Origin: Malania oleifera
Taxonomy: Eukaryota; Streptophyta; Magnoliopsida; Santalales; Ximeniaceae
DNA: 64,000 nt
Assembly: GCF_029873635.1 (NCBI RefSeq)
Contig: NC_080425.1
Coordinates: forward strand, 42,912,890-42,976,889
Direction: 5' to 3'
In this document: piece after piece, positions 21,805 to 33,390 of the stretch
How the letters are laid out: every line of letters begins with the position of its first letter
How positions within the stretch are numbered: position 1 is the stretch's first letter
Program-made: the position numbers and the translations under genes
Notes under the pieces: generated by a model
Seen by the model: only the letters and a program-made list of their open reading frames with translations
Told to the model about the DNA's origin: nothing
The model's database searches: none

Positions 21805-23258
21805 TGATTATGCGTTTAAATTGCGTAATTAGGTGTTTTAATTCATGCATTACGAATTATATTTCTAATTAAATACCTAATTGCTCACAATATTTTAACA
21901 TTATATTCCTTTTATAATATTTGAATTTTATTGAGTAATTTATGAATTTTTGGTATTTTTTATTGCAGGGCAACTATTGGAAGCTAAAAACAAACGATAC
22001 TTCATAATTTATGCGTAACTCTCTCATATAAGCTCCAATTTTGATGATTTAAGATGTTTTAAAAAGATAGGAAAACACTCTACAATTTTCATGTTTTACA
22101 TTTTGAGAAATAATGATTGCATCAAGGTCAAAGTTAGACGTGAAGTTACCATATGCTGTTTTCATGGACTATTTCGACAATACTCCATAATTTGGGCGCA
22201 ACTTTCTCATCTGAGCTCCGATCGAGACGATTCAAAAATTTGGGCAAAGCTAAGGAAGTTCTCTACGACTTTTTTTTTCAATATTTGAGAGATATGGGGT
22301 TTAGGATGGTTGAAATCGGAATTGAAGGAGGGTAGACCGGGTGCTTTTAAAAAAAGAAAAGAAAAGAAAAAAATAATAATAAAAAAAAAATATAAAAGAT
22401 GATGTGACCCGGCCATGTAGCCGGGTCCTCTTAGTGTGCATGGGTGATGCGCTGGGTGAGTTAAAGAAAGGAAAGAAAGAAAAGAGAAAAGAAAGGAAAG
22501 ATAGAAAGGGGTGAAAAAGTCAAGGGAGAAAGTAGGGTATAGGTTTTGGTAAGGTATTTTTTTTTTCTTTTTGTTTTTCGTTCATGCAGCAGCAAGCAGG
22601 AGGCGTGGGGGCTGCTACATGGCTGCAACTTCTCCATGGCCAGCTAGTTTTTTTCTCTTGCTCTCTCTCTCACTCCTCCCTTACTTTGTCATGTCTCTCT
22701 TTCTTTGAACTTTGCTGAAATTAATTTTGTTGTTAAGTTTTTAATTTATTCAAAGTTTGGATTAAATTTTTGTTTAAAAATAGTTTGTTTAATTTGAGAA
22801 CTTTCCTTTTACTAGATAAATTTTTGTTTATATCTCTCCCTCTCTCTCTTGCATTTAAATTCTTGTTTGAGCATTATTATTGTTAATTTCAATTTGTCTT
22901 CTTATTTAAAGTTTTTATAGAGATTTGGTTCTTTTCTTGGGTGTTTTTATTATTAAAGTTGGTGTTTACTTATGTCATTATTCCAGTATTTAAATCTAGT
23001 ATTTAAATAGTTATTTTATGCATGTTTAATTTTTAGTTAGGGTTTGAATTCATCGAAAAATCTCAAAAATCCCAGGAAACCGAATATGAACTATGTTCAG
23101 TGACCTTTTTGTTTTTCTATTTTCTGATTGGAATTACATAAAATTTAGAATTAAACTGCATTCCCCGAGGAGGCGTTATAACCTTTGGGCTAATTATTAC
23201 ACGACTGAACTCCTATACTTAGGATAGCTTCTGAGCCACTCATTTTTAGAGTGAGTCA
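21805..23258 (+). mobile_element. 3' LTR of the Athila-like element
   Basis: Starts TGATTATGCG and ends GTGAGTCA, followed by the AGATG duplication. It lacks about 110 bp relative to the 5' LTR, partly shorter microsatellites. The divergence from the 5' LTR is visible but modest, so the element is older than A-1. Confidence 0.93.
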
Positions 23259-24491
23259 AGATGACTGACATTGATCTAAAGATGCTGCAAATAAATTCTA
23301 GTGCAATGAATGCATTATATTGTGGTTTAGATGTAAATGACTTCAATAGGATTATGGGATGTAAATTTGGTAAAGAGATTTGGGATAAGCTTGAAGTAAC
23401 CTATGAAGGAACGGTTGATGTAAGAGATAGTAGAATTGATATGCTCACCAGCGAGTATGAGGCATTTAGGATGAATCCTGATGAAACCATCACTATTATG
23501 TACACTAGGTTCACCCATATTACAAACTCTCTAAATGCATTAGGGAAAAACTATACTACCTATGAGATGATTAGAAAAATCCTTAGAGGACTTCCACCAA
23601 TTTGGGAACCTAAAAACACTGCAATTACAGAAGGAAAAAATTTGAAAAATACCTCCCTAGATGATAATAAGATCGCTCCTCACATCGAGATGATGATAAA
23701 TGAGAGAAATTATGAAGGTAACAAACACAAGAAATCAATAGCCCTTAAGGCTGCAAAAGAAAGTTCTAGTGAAGAAGATGACAACGAACTAGATGGCGAT
23801 GATGTAGCCTTAATCACTAGAAGACTTGGAAAGTTCTTTAAAAAGAACAAGAAATTTACTAGAAAATTCAAAGCATCAAAATTTGATAAAGGTGAAACTA
23901 GCAAAAAGGAAACTAAGAATGAACCTCCTACATGCTATAATTGCAAGAAAATTGGACACATTAAACTTGATTGTCCACAGCTTAAGAAAGACTCAAAGAA
24001 GAAGAAAAAGAAGGTGATGAAAGCTACCACGTGGGATGACTCAAGTTCAAGTGAATCAGAAAGTGAATCAAGCGATCAAGATGTGGCAAACCTTCGCTTC
24101 ATGGCTAAAGGTGATGAGGTAAATTCCTACACTAGCTCACAAGAAGAAGAATCTAGTGATGAATCATGTAGTGACACATGTGATAGCATGCACTCATATA
24201 GAGAAATGCAAGTTGAATTATTTACCTTGCATAATAAGTTTATAAAAGTAACTAAAAGAAACATAGCATTGAAAGAACAAAATGAAAAGCTAAAAAACCA
24301 GCTAGAAACTTCAATATCAGCCGAAAAAGAAAAAGACTCACACATTGATAAACTTATGAGTAAAATAAACAAGATGTCTCAAGAACTATCAAAGCTTCAA
24401 GTAAATAGTTAAAATAAAAAAGACTTGGAAATAAGTGATCTTAAGAGCAAAATTGAAGATAAGGAAAAAATCGTCTACAACTTTACTAGAG
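23259..24491 (+). pseudogene. gag: gag of element C-1, second segment
   Basis: A nearly clean frame of about 384 codons (to TAA at 24,410-24,412). It carries the copia gag core (GLDVNDFNRIM... LTSEYEAF... YTRFTHITNSLNALG), a basic region, zinc knuckle CYNCKKIGHIKLDC (about 23,934-23,976), an acidic Ser-rich patch with repeated SSSESESESS and a Lys/Glu coiled coil (about 24,200-24,480). The frame is then cut by solo LTR D at the TAGAG duplication. Confidence 0.92.
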
Positions 24492-24883
24492 TGTGAATTT
24501 AGGTGTAATCCCAATAGGGGGGGGGGGTGAGTTGGGTATTTTTAAAAATCTTGGTCTTTAAGTTCTAATTTTGAAAACGCACAACCACACAAGCACAAGC
24601 TAGGGGACAAACTGTTTAGTATTACACAACTTATCAATTTAATGTGCGAGTATGTCAACCAATTTAGCATTACCCAATTAATCTCAAGTATTTTAGTTAT
24701 TTAGATATGCAATTATTTAAAACATGCACAACAAATCGAATATGAACACAAGTACGAAAATGTAAAGAGAGATAGAGAGAGCGCAAACACAGAATTTTCA
24801 ATGAGATTCGACCAAACTCGGCTTACGTCCTCGCCTTGGGCAAAACACCCAAGGATTCCACTATTCCGCTCCTTAAATTGGGA

Positions 24884-25061
24884 TGGAGCTTCCCATTTAC
24901 AATTTGCTACTTACAAGAGGCATAGCACCCTCCTAATCTGCTGCATACAAGAGGCACAACTTCCTCCTAATCTGCTGCTTACAAGAGGAACAACTTCCTC
25001 CTAATCCGCTGCTTACAAGAGGCATAAATTTCTCTTAATCTGCTGCTTACAGGAGGCACAA
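24884..25061 (-). repeat. 34-bp tandem repeat in solo LTR D
   Basis: About five units containing GCTGCTTACAAGAGGCACAA; the last is cut by B2 and a decayed trace continues at 27,108-27,150. The family A LTR carries about two related units at 1,240-1,300 and 11,060-11,125 (reverse complement), so the array expanded in family D. Confidence 0.85.
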
Positions 25062-27102
25062 TGTTGACTTTTTGGGTCCTATCTCATTTTGGTTATGACA
25101 AATATAAACTATCTTACCAATGCATTGAGTATGTGAGCAGGTTCATCACTTTGCATGCACGGATAGTAAGGATAAAATGAAGCCACAAGGAGCTGAACTT
25201 CAACATCACCTAGCATATGGTTGGGCAATACGAAGTGCAAAAGGAATGAAGACAAAGTTTGTCAATTGTAATTGCATTTTATTTTATTTGGTTTGTAATT
25301 TATTATGTTCTGTAATAACTACATCATGCATGATAGGTTTAAATGCTCAAAGACCATAGATTGACTATAGGAAACCGAATGGCCTTAGGGCAGTCGATTG
25401 AAGTCAATTTTTTTCGGTAGGCTAAAAGACCTTAGATAGACCCTAGGTCCTTGCACTTACACTTAAGAATAGTCCCCATTATCGCATATACTATCAGGGG
25501 AATCAATTGAATTAAAATTGGACTTAAGGTATAAAATGAATAGGGTTTCGGGTGACCGAACCATGGTGTTCAAAACACCTCGATCGACCAAACCATTGAC
25601 TAGTCAGCATGTTGACCTGACTTTGGGTGACCGAACCAAAAGGACTCTACCGTCATCGGTCAACCGAACATCTGCCCTTACTTTTTTCAACAACTTGGGT
25701 GCCTGAACTACACGTTCAAAATACCCCCGGGAGACCGAATGTTCAAGTTCGGCAAACCAAACTTGAGATTGGGTGACCAAACCTCGGATAGAATGAAAAA
25801 TCACCTAGGTTAGCAAACCGAACCCTGATTTAGGCACCCGAACTCAGAAAAGTCACTTTTTCCATTGTGTCTATTTGGGCGATCGAACCTAAGGTCTGGG
25901 CAACTGAACCTCTCAGATAACTTAATTTAACCGCGGTTATTAGGGTTAAAATTTCAATTAAACTTTTTTAAAATCCCTAATTTCTCCCTTAATGGTTAGT
26001 TTTGGCCAGAAATTATACATAACCCCTCATTTGTTTGATTAGCATGGGATTAGAAAATAAGATTAACAAAAATCCTCTCAAATTTTTTATACTCCCATTT
26101 GTCCATACTACACATTTTTATGCCAAATTTCTTATACTCTCTCTTACATTATTTGCTAAAATATTTTTAAGAGTTTTGAGCTTTATTGTTGTGAGGTTTT
26201 TCCTACACAAATTTTTATATACTCTCAAATTTCTATACTCATTTGAAAAATCTCCCTTGAGTGTTTACTTGGTAATTTTCCCACATTGTTGTTGATTGAT
26301 TAGCATTATTGGGGAAAATTATTTTAGCTTGTGAGTTTCTTGTATACAAATTGCAAGAATTGAAAGTTTGCATTCTTCCTTGATAAATCTTTTTGCAAAC
26401 TTTATCCATAACCTTTTGTGTGCTTTATTTGAAAAATATTATTGAGTTACTAGCTTAAGGTTGTTTAGATTATGTGATTGCTTATATTGTGAATAACATA
26501 TTTTAGAATCAAAGACCTTACTTACTCACACGTATACACATTAATATATATCTTATTGTGAGTAGATACCTTGTTTAGAACAAATCTCACTTGAGCATTA
26601 ATTCTCTATCATATGTGAGTGCATTGATTTTATTGTGCTTATTGTTGGTACAAATCTGTTTGATTGAGAAGCATAATATTTGTACGCAAATTGTATTGTG
26701 ATTCTGTTGTATTCTAGGCGTGGCCTAAGGGGGCGATAATCCAACCTGGAAGGATTGGTTGAAAAGGTTGAGGTCAGCCCTGTGCTAATTGACTTGGTTG
26801 TATTTAGGTGCTGCTCCACCTGTTAAGTGAGCAATAGTGGTAATCCTCGGGCTTGCAAACTGAGGCAGGGACGTAGGTAGTATCGGCCGCACCCCGATAA
26901 CAAATTTGGTGTTAGTTTTATTTTCCACAATTTACGTTATGCATCTGTATGTTTATGTTTATTGTTTGAATATTTGATTGGGTTTGCGATTACATAGAAA
27001 GACCCTAGGTTTGTGTAATACTGATTGTTGGATTGACTGAACCAAGGACAAAATTTTAAATTCCCAATTCACCTCCCTCTTGAGAATACACCAATTCCAA
27101 CA
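25062..27102 (+). mobile_element. Solo LTR B2 (copia family B)
   Basis: A 2,041-bp LTR begins TGTTGACTT, ends TTCCAACA and is flanked by CACAA at 25,057-25,061 and 27,103-27,107. It sits inside the tandem repeat of solo LTR D. It shares the GGCGTGGCC box, the ACGTAGG U5 box and a GGGCGACCGAACC array with B1. Confidence 0.94.
25548..25915 (+). promoter_or_regulatory. U3 palindrome array of solo LTR B2
   Basis: About a dozen variants of TTCGGGTGACCGAACC at 20-40 bp spacing, in the same relative place as in B1 and B3. Confidence 0.65.
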
Positions 27103-27889
27103 CACAACTTCTTCCTTTTGCTGTTTACTCAAGGCGTAGCTTCCTCACCATGATTCACTCACCGAACCGCCAATACAATAGATGAATGAAATATTCGGAT
27201 ACACTTAGATGTTTCTCAACAAGCTAATGCGTACAGTGAAATCCTAATCACTCTCACAAGATATAACTTGAAGCTCAAGAGAGAATATGTGTTGATCTCA
27301 ATATGATTTTTGTAATGAAAAATATATGATCTTTGTATACAAATGTATATGATGAGTTTTCTCAAAGATTTGAACCCAATACAATAAATTTCCAAAAATT
27401 GATTTTTCAAATAAGAAGTGTGTTGGAGATCTAGGGTTTTCTCAAATAACTTTTGTAAACACAATAGAATATGAAATATTTGAATGAATATATGAAGGTG
27501 AATGCTTCAAAGATTTATGCCCTAGGGTAAATTTTTTCCGAAAAGATTTTTCAAATAATATATGGAAAACTAGGGTTCTTGCTCTCTCAATAAAATATTA
27601 AAAATAAAATATGAGAGAAGAAATACTTTGAATGCACAAATCAAATACTTGTTTTTATCAAACCTCAATCCAAAAGATGCTTTGTAAGATGTGTGCATGA
27701 AAGCCTTTTGAAAAATCGAGAGAATGCCCAAAAGATGTCTGAATGCGATAGAGTGCAGGCAAGAGGTTCAAAAGTTGTTCAACTAGGGTTTAGGGTTTGA
27801 TATTTATAAGTATTTTTGGGATCTAGGCGTTTTATGGCCATTGGATAAAAAATAAATATTTTTATTAAAAAATATTCTACTCGTTACGC

Positions 27890-28110
27890 GCTGGAGCGTT
27901 AGGCATTCGATAGACTTGTCGCCGAGTGTACACACTAGTTGATGAGTGTTCAACACTCGTTTGTTGACGAGACGAGGGGATTTGTTGACGATTGGTCTAT
28001 CTAAGAAAAGTAGGGTCTCAATATTTTCTTGTCGACGAGGATGTGCATTAGTCGACGAGTGGCCTTCATGGATTCCACGACGAGGCCAGGGGATTTGTTG
28101 ATGAGTCTCC
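27890..28110 (-). promoter_or_regulatory. U3 palindrome array of solo LTR D
   Basis: About eight variants of CTCGTCGACGAG, the same core as in the unrelated gypsy LTRs G1-G3. A reversed TATA-like box (TATAAATA on the minus strand) lies near 27,800. Confidence 0.6.
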
Positions 28111-28489
28111 TATTTTTTTTTCAGCTCTATTAATCCTCTAAAATGCAGATCTAACCTAGAACTTACGCATATGAATATTTCATGAAAAAAATGCATCCTA
28201 AGGTCAGTCTATTGGTCATTTTTGAGCTACCAACTATATCATGTGATCATGCATATACAAATATAATCTAAAACAAACAATTGAAATAAGACTACGTATT
28301 CACTCATTTGCTCTTAAATTTTCTTATGGAATGGGCCAAGGTATGTGAGCTTTATGTTCCTTACGGATTCCATTTTTCCTTTGCCATGTGTGCGTGCTTG
28401 AAGTATAAACCTATTCAAGTACTAAATGCACATATGAGATATTTGTGTTTTGTCATTATCAAAACGGAATTGGACTGAAAAAGTCAACA

Positions 28490-28816
28490 TAGAGGAAAAG
28501 AAAATTTTGATAAATTGGTTGGATCACAAAGGATGTCCTCAGACAAAGAAGGAATTGGATTTAATGGAGTTGAAAATAAAAAGAAAAAGAACCTCTACAT
28601 GGGGTATTTCGTAAAGGCATCAAAACATTTTGCTTGCATCTTTTCAACAAATGCATATGAACATACCACTTGTTCCTTATGCAATAAAAAAGGGACATAT
28701 AAAGTTTGAATGTCCATTTAAAAGGAAAAAAATGTTAAAATCAATAAAGTATGGAGAGTTAAAACTAAATTAAAAAGACCTAAAAAGACTTGGGTACCAA
28801 AAGTAACACCTTGAAA
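28490..28816 (+). pseudogene. gag: gag of element C-1, third segment
   Basis: The gag resumes after solo LTR D with the EGIGFNG...LYMGYF motif that follows the coiled coil in A-1 and A-2. The second zinc knuckle is visible (CSLCNKKG) but a frame change near 28,700 separates its two halves. The segment ends with the KTWVPKV motif that closes SIRE-type Gag before protease. Confidence 0.87.
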
Positions 28817-28849
28817 CCCTTCTTGTAGGTATATTTTAGGACCACTCCA

Positions 28850-30248
28850 TTAAAAGACAAATGGTACTTGGACAGCAGGCATTCAAGATACATGACTGGA
28901 GACAAATCAAAGTTTACCACATTAATGCAAAAATATGGTGGACGTGTCACCTTCGGAGACAATGCTAAAGGTAAAATTATTGGTATTAGAAAAGTAGGTA
29001 AAGAACCCTCCTTAACTATTGATGACATTTTGTTGGTAGATGGGTTAAAACATAATTTACTTAGTATTAGTCAATTAAGTGATAAAGGCTTTGATGCAAT
29101 CTTTAAACAAGACAAGTGTATAGTGGAAAATTGAGAAAAACATGATGTCTTTATTCATTGCAAATAGGGTTGATAATGTGTATTGCATAAACTTTAAAAA
29201 TCTAATATCTCAAGAAGTCACATGCTTAACAACCATGAATGAAGCCAGCTGGTTGTGGCATAGAAGACTAAAACATGTTAGTATGGGTTTATTATCTAAA
29301 TTAGCTAAAAAGAACTTAGTCAAAGGTCTACCAAGCACAAAATTCATAAAAAACAAAATTTGTGATGCTTGCCAACTTGGGAAGCAAGCTAAAACAAGTT
29401 TTAAAAAGAAGAAACATATTCCCACTAGTAGGCCCTTAGAACTTATCCACTTAGATTTATTTGGTCCTACTAGAATGCAAAGTATAGGAGGAAAGCAATA
29501 TGCTTTCGTCATTGTTGATGACTACTCTAGGTTTACTTGGGTATTCTTCTTAGCCTCCAAAGATGAAGCTTGTAAAATGATAATCAATTTGTGCAAGAAA
29601 CTTCAAAACGAAAAGGGGTATGGAGTTCTAAATATCAGAAGTGATCAAGGAAGAGAATTCAAGAATAAAGAAGTTGAAAAATTCTATGATGAATATGGAA
29701 TAGCCCATAATTTTTCAGCTCCTTGAACTCCTCAAGAAAAATGGAGTTGTTGAAGGAAAAATAGGTCGCTTTAAGAAATGGCTAGGACTATGTTAAACAA
29801 ACATAATTTACATATGTACTTTTCGGCTGAAGCGATAAATACCGCTTGTTATGTGATGAATAGAGTCTCTCTTAGATCAAGCCTAGAGAAGACCCCCTAT
29901 GAACTTTGGAAAGAAAAAAGACCAAATATATCTTACTTTCATGTATTTGGATGTAAGTGTTTTGTATTAAATGATAAAGAGGACTTAGGAAAATTTGATG
30001 TGAAATCAGACGAAGGAATATTCTTAGGATATGGATTGAATAGTAAAGCCTTTAGGATCTATAACAAAAGGACTCTAACAATCATAGAATCAATACATGT
30101 AACTTTTGATGAAGCAAATCCATTTTCTAAACCATCTGACATTGAAGAAGTTGAAATAAAGCAAAGTCTAGAAGACTTAAAAATTCAAGAAGTGAAAGAT
30201 GAGAATAAGGAATCAGGCTCAACTTCAGATGATAGACCTATAGATTAA
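28850..30248 (+). pseudogene. pol: protease and integrase part of pol, element C-1, broken
   Basis: The protease begins near 28,862 with active site Asp-Ser-Arg in place of Asp-Ser-Gly. Integrase zinc domain WHRRLKH...CDACQLG is at about 29,256-29,385. The core shows Asp in HLDLFGP (near 29,453) and Asp in RSDQG (near 29,644). The segment that should hold the catalytic Glu (near 29,730-29,760) has a stop and a frame change. The FHVFG...FLGYG C-terminal motifs follow. Stops include 29,132-29,134 and 29,724-29,726. Confidence 0.91.
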
Positions 30249-31917
30249 TCTGAACTACCTAAAGAATGGAAGTTTGTAAGAAATCACCCAAAGGATCAAA
30301 TCATAGGTGAACCTTCACGAGAAGTATCTACTATATCCTCTCTAAAGAATATGTGTTGTTATTACGCATTCCTATCTCAAGAGGAACCTAAGAATATAGA
30401 TGAAGCATTAAGTGATGACTCTTGGATAGTAGCTATGCAAGAAGAACCAAATTAGTTTGAAAGAAATAAAGTTTGGAAACTAGTTCCTAGACCCATTGAT
30501 CATTCAGTAATTGGAACCAAATGGGTAATTAGGAATAAAAAGGATGAAAACAAAATTGTAGTGCGTAACAAGGCTACACTTGTAGCTCAAGGATATAATC
30601 AAGAAGAAGGAATAGACTACGATGAGACATTTGCTCCCGTAGCTAGAATAGAAGCCATAAGAATGTTATTAGCTTATGCATCTCACAAAGAATTTAAACT
30701 TTATCAAATGGATGTGAAAAGTGCATTCTTAAATGGATTTATAAATGAAGAAGTTTATGCAGCACAACCTCCAGGATTTGAGGATGTTCATTACTTGGAT
30801 TATGTATTTAGATTAACAAAAACATTATATGGACTAAAACAAGCTCCTAGAGCTTGGTATGAGCATTTAAGTGAATTTCTTTTGGAAAATGGCTTTTCTA
30901 GAGGAAAAGTAGATAGAACTTTGTTTATTCAATCTAAAAATGAAGATAAGCTTATTATTCAAATATATGTGGATGATATCATATTTGACGCTACAAATGA
31001 AGAACTATGCAAAGACTTTGCAAAGTGTATGCATGACGAGTTTGAGATGAGTATAATGGGGGAGTTGACTTATTTTCTTGGAATTCAAACTAAGCAAGCT
31101 AAAAATGGAACTTTCATAAATTAGTCAAAATACATAAGAGATTTGCTTAATAAATCCGATATGGAAGTGGAAAACCTTTAGTAACTCCTATGAGTACGTC
31201 TATAAATCTTGATAAAGATGAAAAAGGAAAACCGGTAGATATGAAATACTACCAAGGTATGATAGGAAGTTTGCTTTACTTGACAGCCAGTAGACCGAAC
31301 ATTATGTTCAGTGTATGTATATGCACCCAGTTTCAAGTAGTCCTAAGGAATCTCACCATATAGCCGTCAAAAGAATCTTAAGATATTTGATCGATACTAT
31401 TAACTTAGGTCTATGGTATCCTAAAGACACAATCTTTGAGATGATCAGCTATTCAGATGCCGACTATGCTGGATGTAGAATTGATCAAAAAAGCACAAGT
31501 GGTACTTACCACTTCCTAGGTAGATCTCTTGTGTCTTGGTTCTCCAAGAAACAAAATTCAGTTGCTCTATCTACTGCAGAATCAAAGTACATGGCAGCAG
31601 GTAGCTATTGTGCACAAACTCTCTATATGAAGCAACAATTAAAGGATTTTAATTTAGAGTATTTGGCTATACCTATAAAATGTGATAATACAAGTGCTAT
31701 CAACATCTCCAAAAATCCCATATCTCATTAAAAAACCAAGCATATAGATATAAGACATCTTTTTTTGAGAGATCATGTGCAAAAAGAATACATCTCACTT
31801 GAATTTGTGAATACATGTGATCAATGGGCTGATATATTTACAAAACCTCTTCTCGAGGATAGAATTATTTTTATAAGGCATGAACTAGGCTTATTGCATA
31901 GTAGAGAAGTAGTCTAA
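30249..31917 (+). pseudogene. pol: reverse transcriptase and RNase H part of pol, element C-1, broken
   Basis: Most of RT is one clean frame (30,561-31,124) with [11 protein letters not shown] near 30,706 and YVDD near 30,965. RNase H includes SYSDADYAG (near 31,447) and a TKHIDIRH-type end (near 31,737). Breaks: TAG at 30,453-30,455 at a Gln codon that is also TAG in A-2 (43,721-43,723), TAG at 31,122-31,124, a frame change near 31,160 and a stop near 31,729. The last codon is TAA at 31,915-31,917. Confidence 0.92.
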
Positions 31918-31956
31918 ATAAGGAAAAAATGAATGAGTGTGAAGTCAGCAAGTGAG

Positions 31957-32203
31957 GTCAGGCGACTGACAATCAATTCACTATCAACTGAGCACTCTCT
32001 GACTTGCTAAAATTCTTAGGATCAGTAAGGTCAGGCGACTGACACTCAGAGGCACAGTCAACTAACTCGCTACTGTTTGGTAAAAATTGAAATAATCAAA
32101 ATTATTAGGCGATTGACTCCTAGATTTCAGTTGACTGACTGATGACGGTTTGTGTACTTAAGTGTGCGAAACCCTAATTTTTCAAAACCTCAGTCCACTG
32201 ACC
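31957..32203 (+). promoter_or_regulatory. Internal palindrome array upstream of the env-like ORF of C-1
   Basis: Seven variants of GTCAGGCGACTGAC occur, two of them exact (31,957-31,970 and 32,030-32,043). It is the same motif type as in the C-1 5' LTR (12,905-13,060), but lies inside the element between RNase H and the third ORF. A CT-rich leader of about 150 bp and the ORF start at 32,354 follow. It may be an internal promoter region; this is inference. Confidence 0.5.
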
Positions 32204-32353
32204 CTGTTTCACCTCTCCTCTAAAATCTTTCCTCTTTCATTTACCAGCCTTCCCTCGCTCAAAATCCTTTGATTAATCTCTAAAATACATCCTACTATTT
32301 CATTCCCACTAGATTTTCAAGGATTTCACCGATTGTTCTTTCTCGGAATCATC

Positions 32354-33390
32354 ATGCCTAGAACGAAAACTACAGCAAACAGAAGCTCTACTTCTGGGAA
32401 GGATGACAACAACAACATAGAGCAATGACTTGTGACTCCACATGCAAGGAGACTATACAGAGACCATCTTCGATCAACGAAACCAATTTTTGGTAAGGTC
32501 TTAGATACGACTTTCTTTGAAGAAGACTTTCCTGCCGTTTTATCCATGTTCAGAACTTTGAGTGTCCATATTTTAGACAATCTTGGATTATGGCACAAGA
32601 TTTCTCCCTTGAAGAATTTCTACCACTGGTCATGTCTAATGAACTTGTCTATTTTGTTCATCCTCCACTGTACAAACAACTTAACCTTCAGGCATAAATC
32701 CTACAGAAGCTCATTACGTACAACATTTTGCCTCGAGTGGGATCACATGACTACGTTTCTTATTTAAATTGTTTTGCCATGTGGTGCTTAATCAAAGAGA
32801 AAAATCTTGACTTAACAAGCTTGATTCTCAAATGGAAGATCTCTAGAGAAGAAGCTCGCAAAGTAATTCTTCCATATGGTGGCATTCTGAATCTTGTTTT
32901 TGCAGATCTTTGCATAGCCACTTCTTCCACCATGTTCATAAAAAAAACCCATTACGACCTTTTCTATGCTACAACACTTAAGCAAATGGGTTATGAGTGT
33001 CTTGATCAAGGATGGTTTCCTAAATTTAATAGGAGATGACAACAAGCTCAGAAACACCAACCACCCATTCATCAACCAGCTTAGCAACCTGCTCCTTAGG
33101 CAGGTGATGCACCTTCATGGTTTCTTGCTGACCATAAAAAAATCATAGATTTTTGTGGTGAAATAAGATCTGGTTTCAGCTCACTTCAGGAAAATTATGC
33201 ATTTCTTCAGGCTAATTACTTTTCTTTTGATCAAAGGATTGGTCGCATTGAACAACATATGGCCGGTTCTTCACGCAGGAAGGCTCCAATGGAGATAAGT
33301 TCTGGTGATGCTGATGGAGAAGAAGAAGATGAAGAAGAAGAGGCTGAAGGTGAAGAAGAAGAAGAAGATGATAATGGAGCTGATGCTTAG
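32354..33390 (+). pseudogene. Third, env-like ORF of SIRE-type element C-1, broken
   Basis: An extra ORF between RNase H and the 3' LTR, as in SIRE/Maximus elements with an env-like gene. It starts MPRTKTTANRSS and continues with a hydrophobic/aromatic region. The part at 32,728-33,039 contains LPRVGSHDYVSY, AMWCLIKEKNLDLTSLIL and VILPYGGIL, features I associate with plant env-like or putative plant transposon proteins. It ends with a highly acidic tail (EEEDEEEEAEGEEEEEDD). Breaks: TGA near 32,426, a frame change between about 32,600 and 32,730, TGA at 33,037-33,039 and two more nearby. No clear signal peptide or membrane helix is seen, so an envelope role is unproven. Confidence 0.65.

Larger units (their letters stand above)
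16566..23258 (+). mobile_element. Complete Athila-like gag-only LTR retrotransposon
   Basis: A 6,693-bp element flanked by AGATG (16,561-16,565 and 23,259-23,263) splits the C-1 gag. It has two LTRs (1,566 and 1,454 bp), a tRNA-Asp-type primer site and a purine tract TTAGTTGGGGGG before the 3' LTR. The 3.67-kb interior has a decayed Athila/Tat-lineage gag and an RSGKEV segment, but no RT, integrase or RNase H motifs in any frame. This matches the class called TR-GAG: non-autonomous elements with gag only, mobilised by enzymes from relatives. Confidence 0.88.
24492..28489 (-). mobile_element. Solo LTR D (copia, family A-related), interrupted by solo LTR B2
   Basis: Flanked by TAGAG at 24,487-24,491 and 28,490-28,494 and inserted in the C-1 gag. 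Without B2 it is about 1,952 bp. Read on the minus strand it starts TGTTGACTT and ends TTCACA, with an 11-C tract and the TTGGGATTACACCTAA end shared with family A. Its R/U5 part is close to family A, but its U3 palindrome array is of a different sequence (TCGTCGACGA). Confidence 0.93.
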
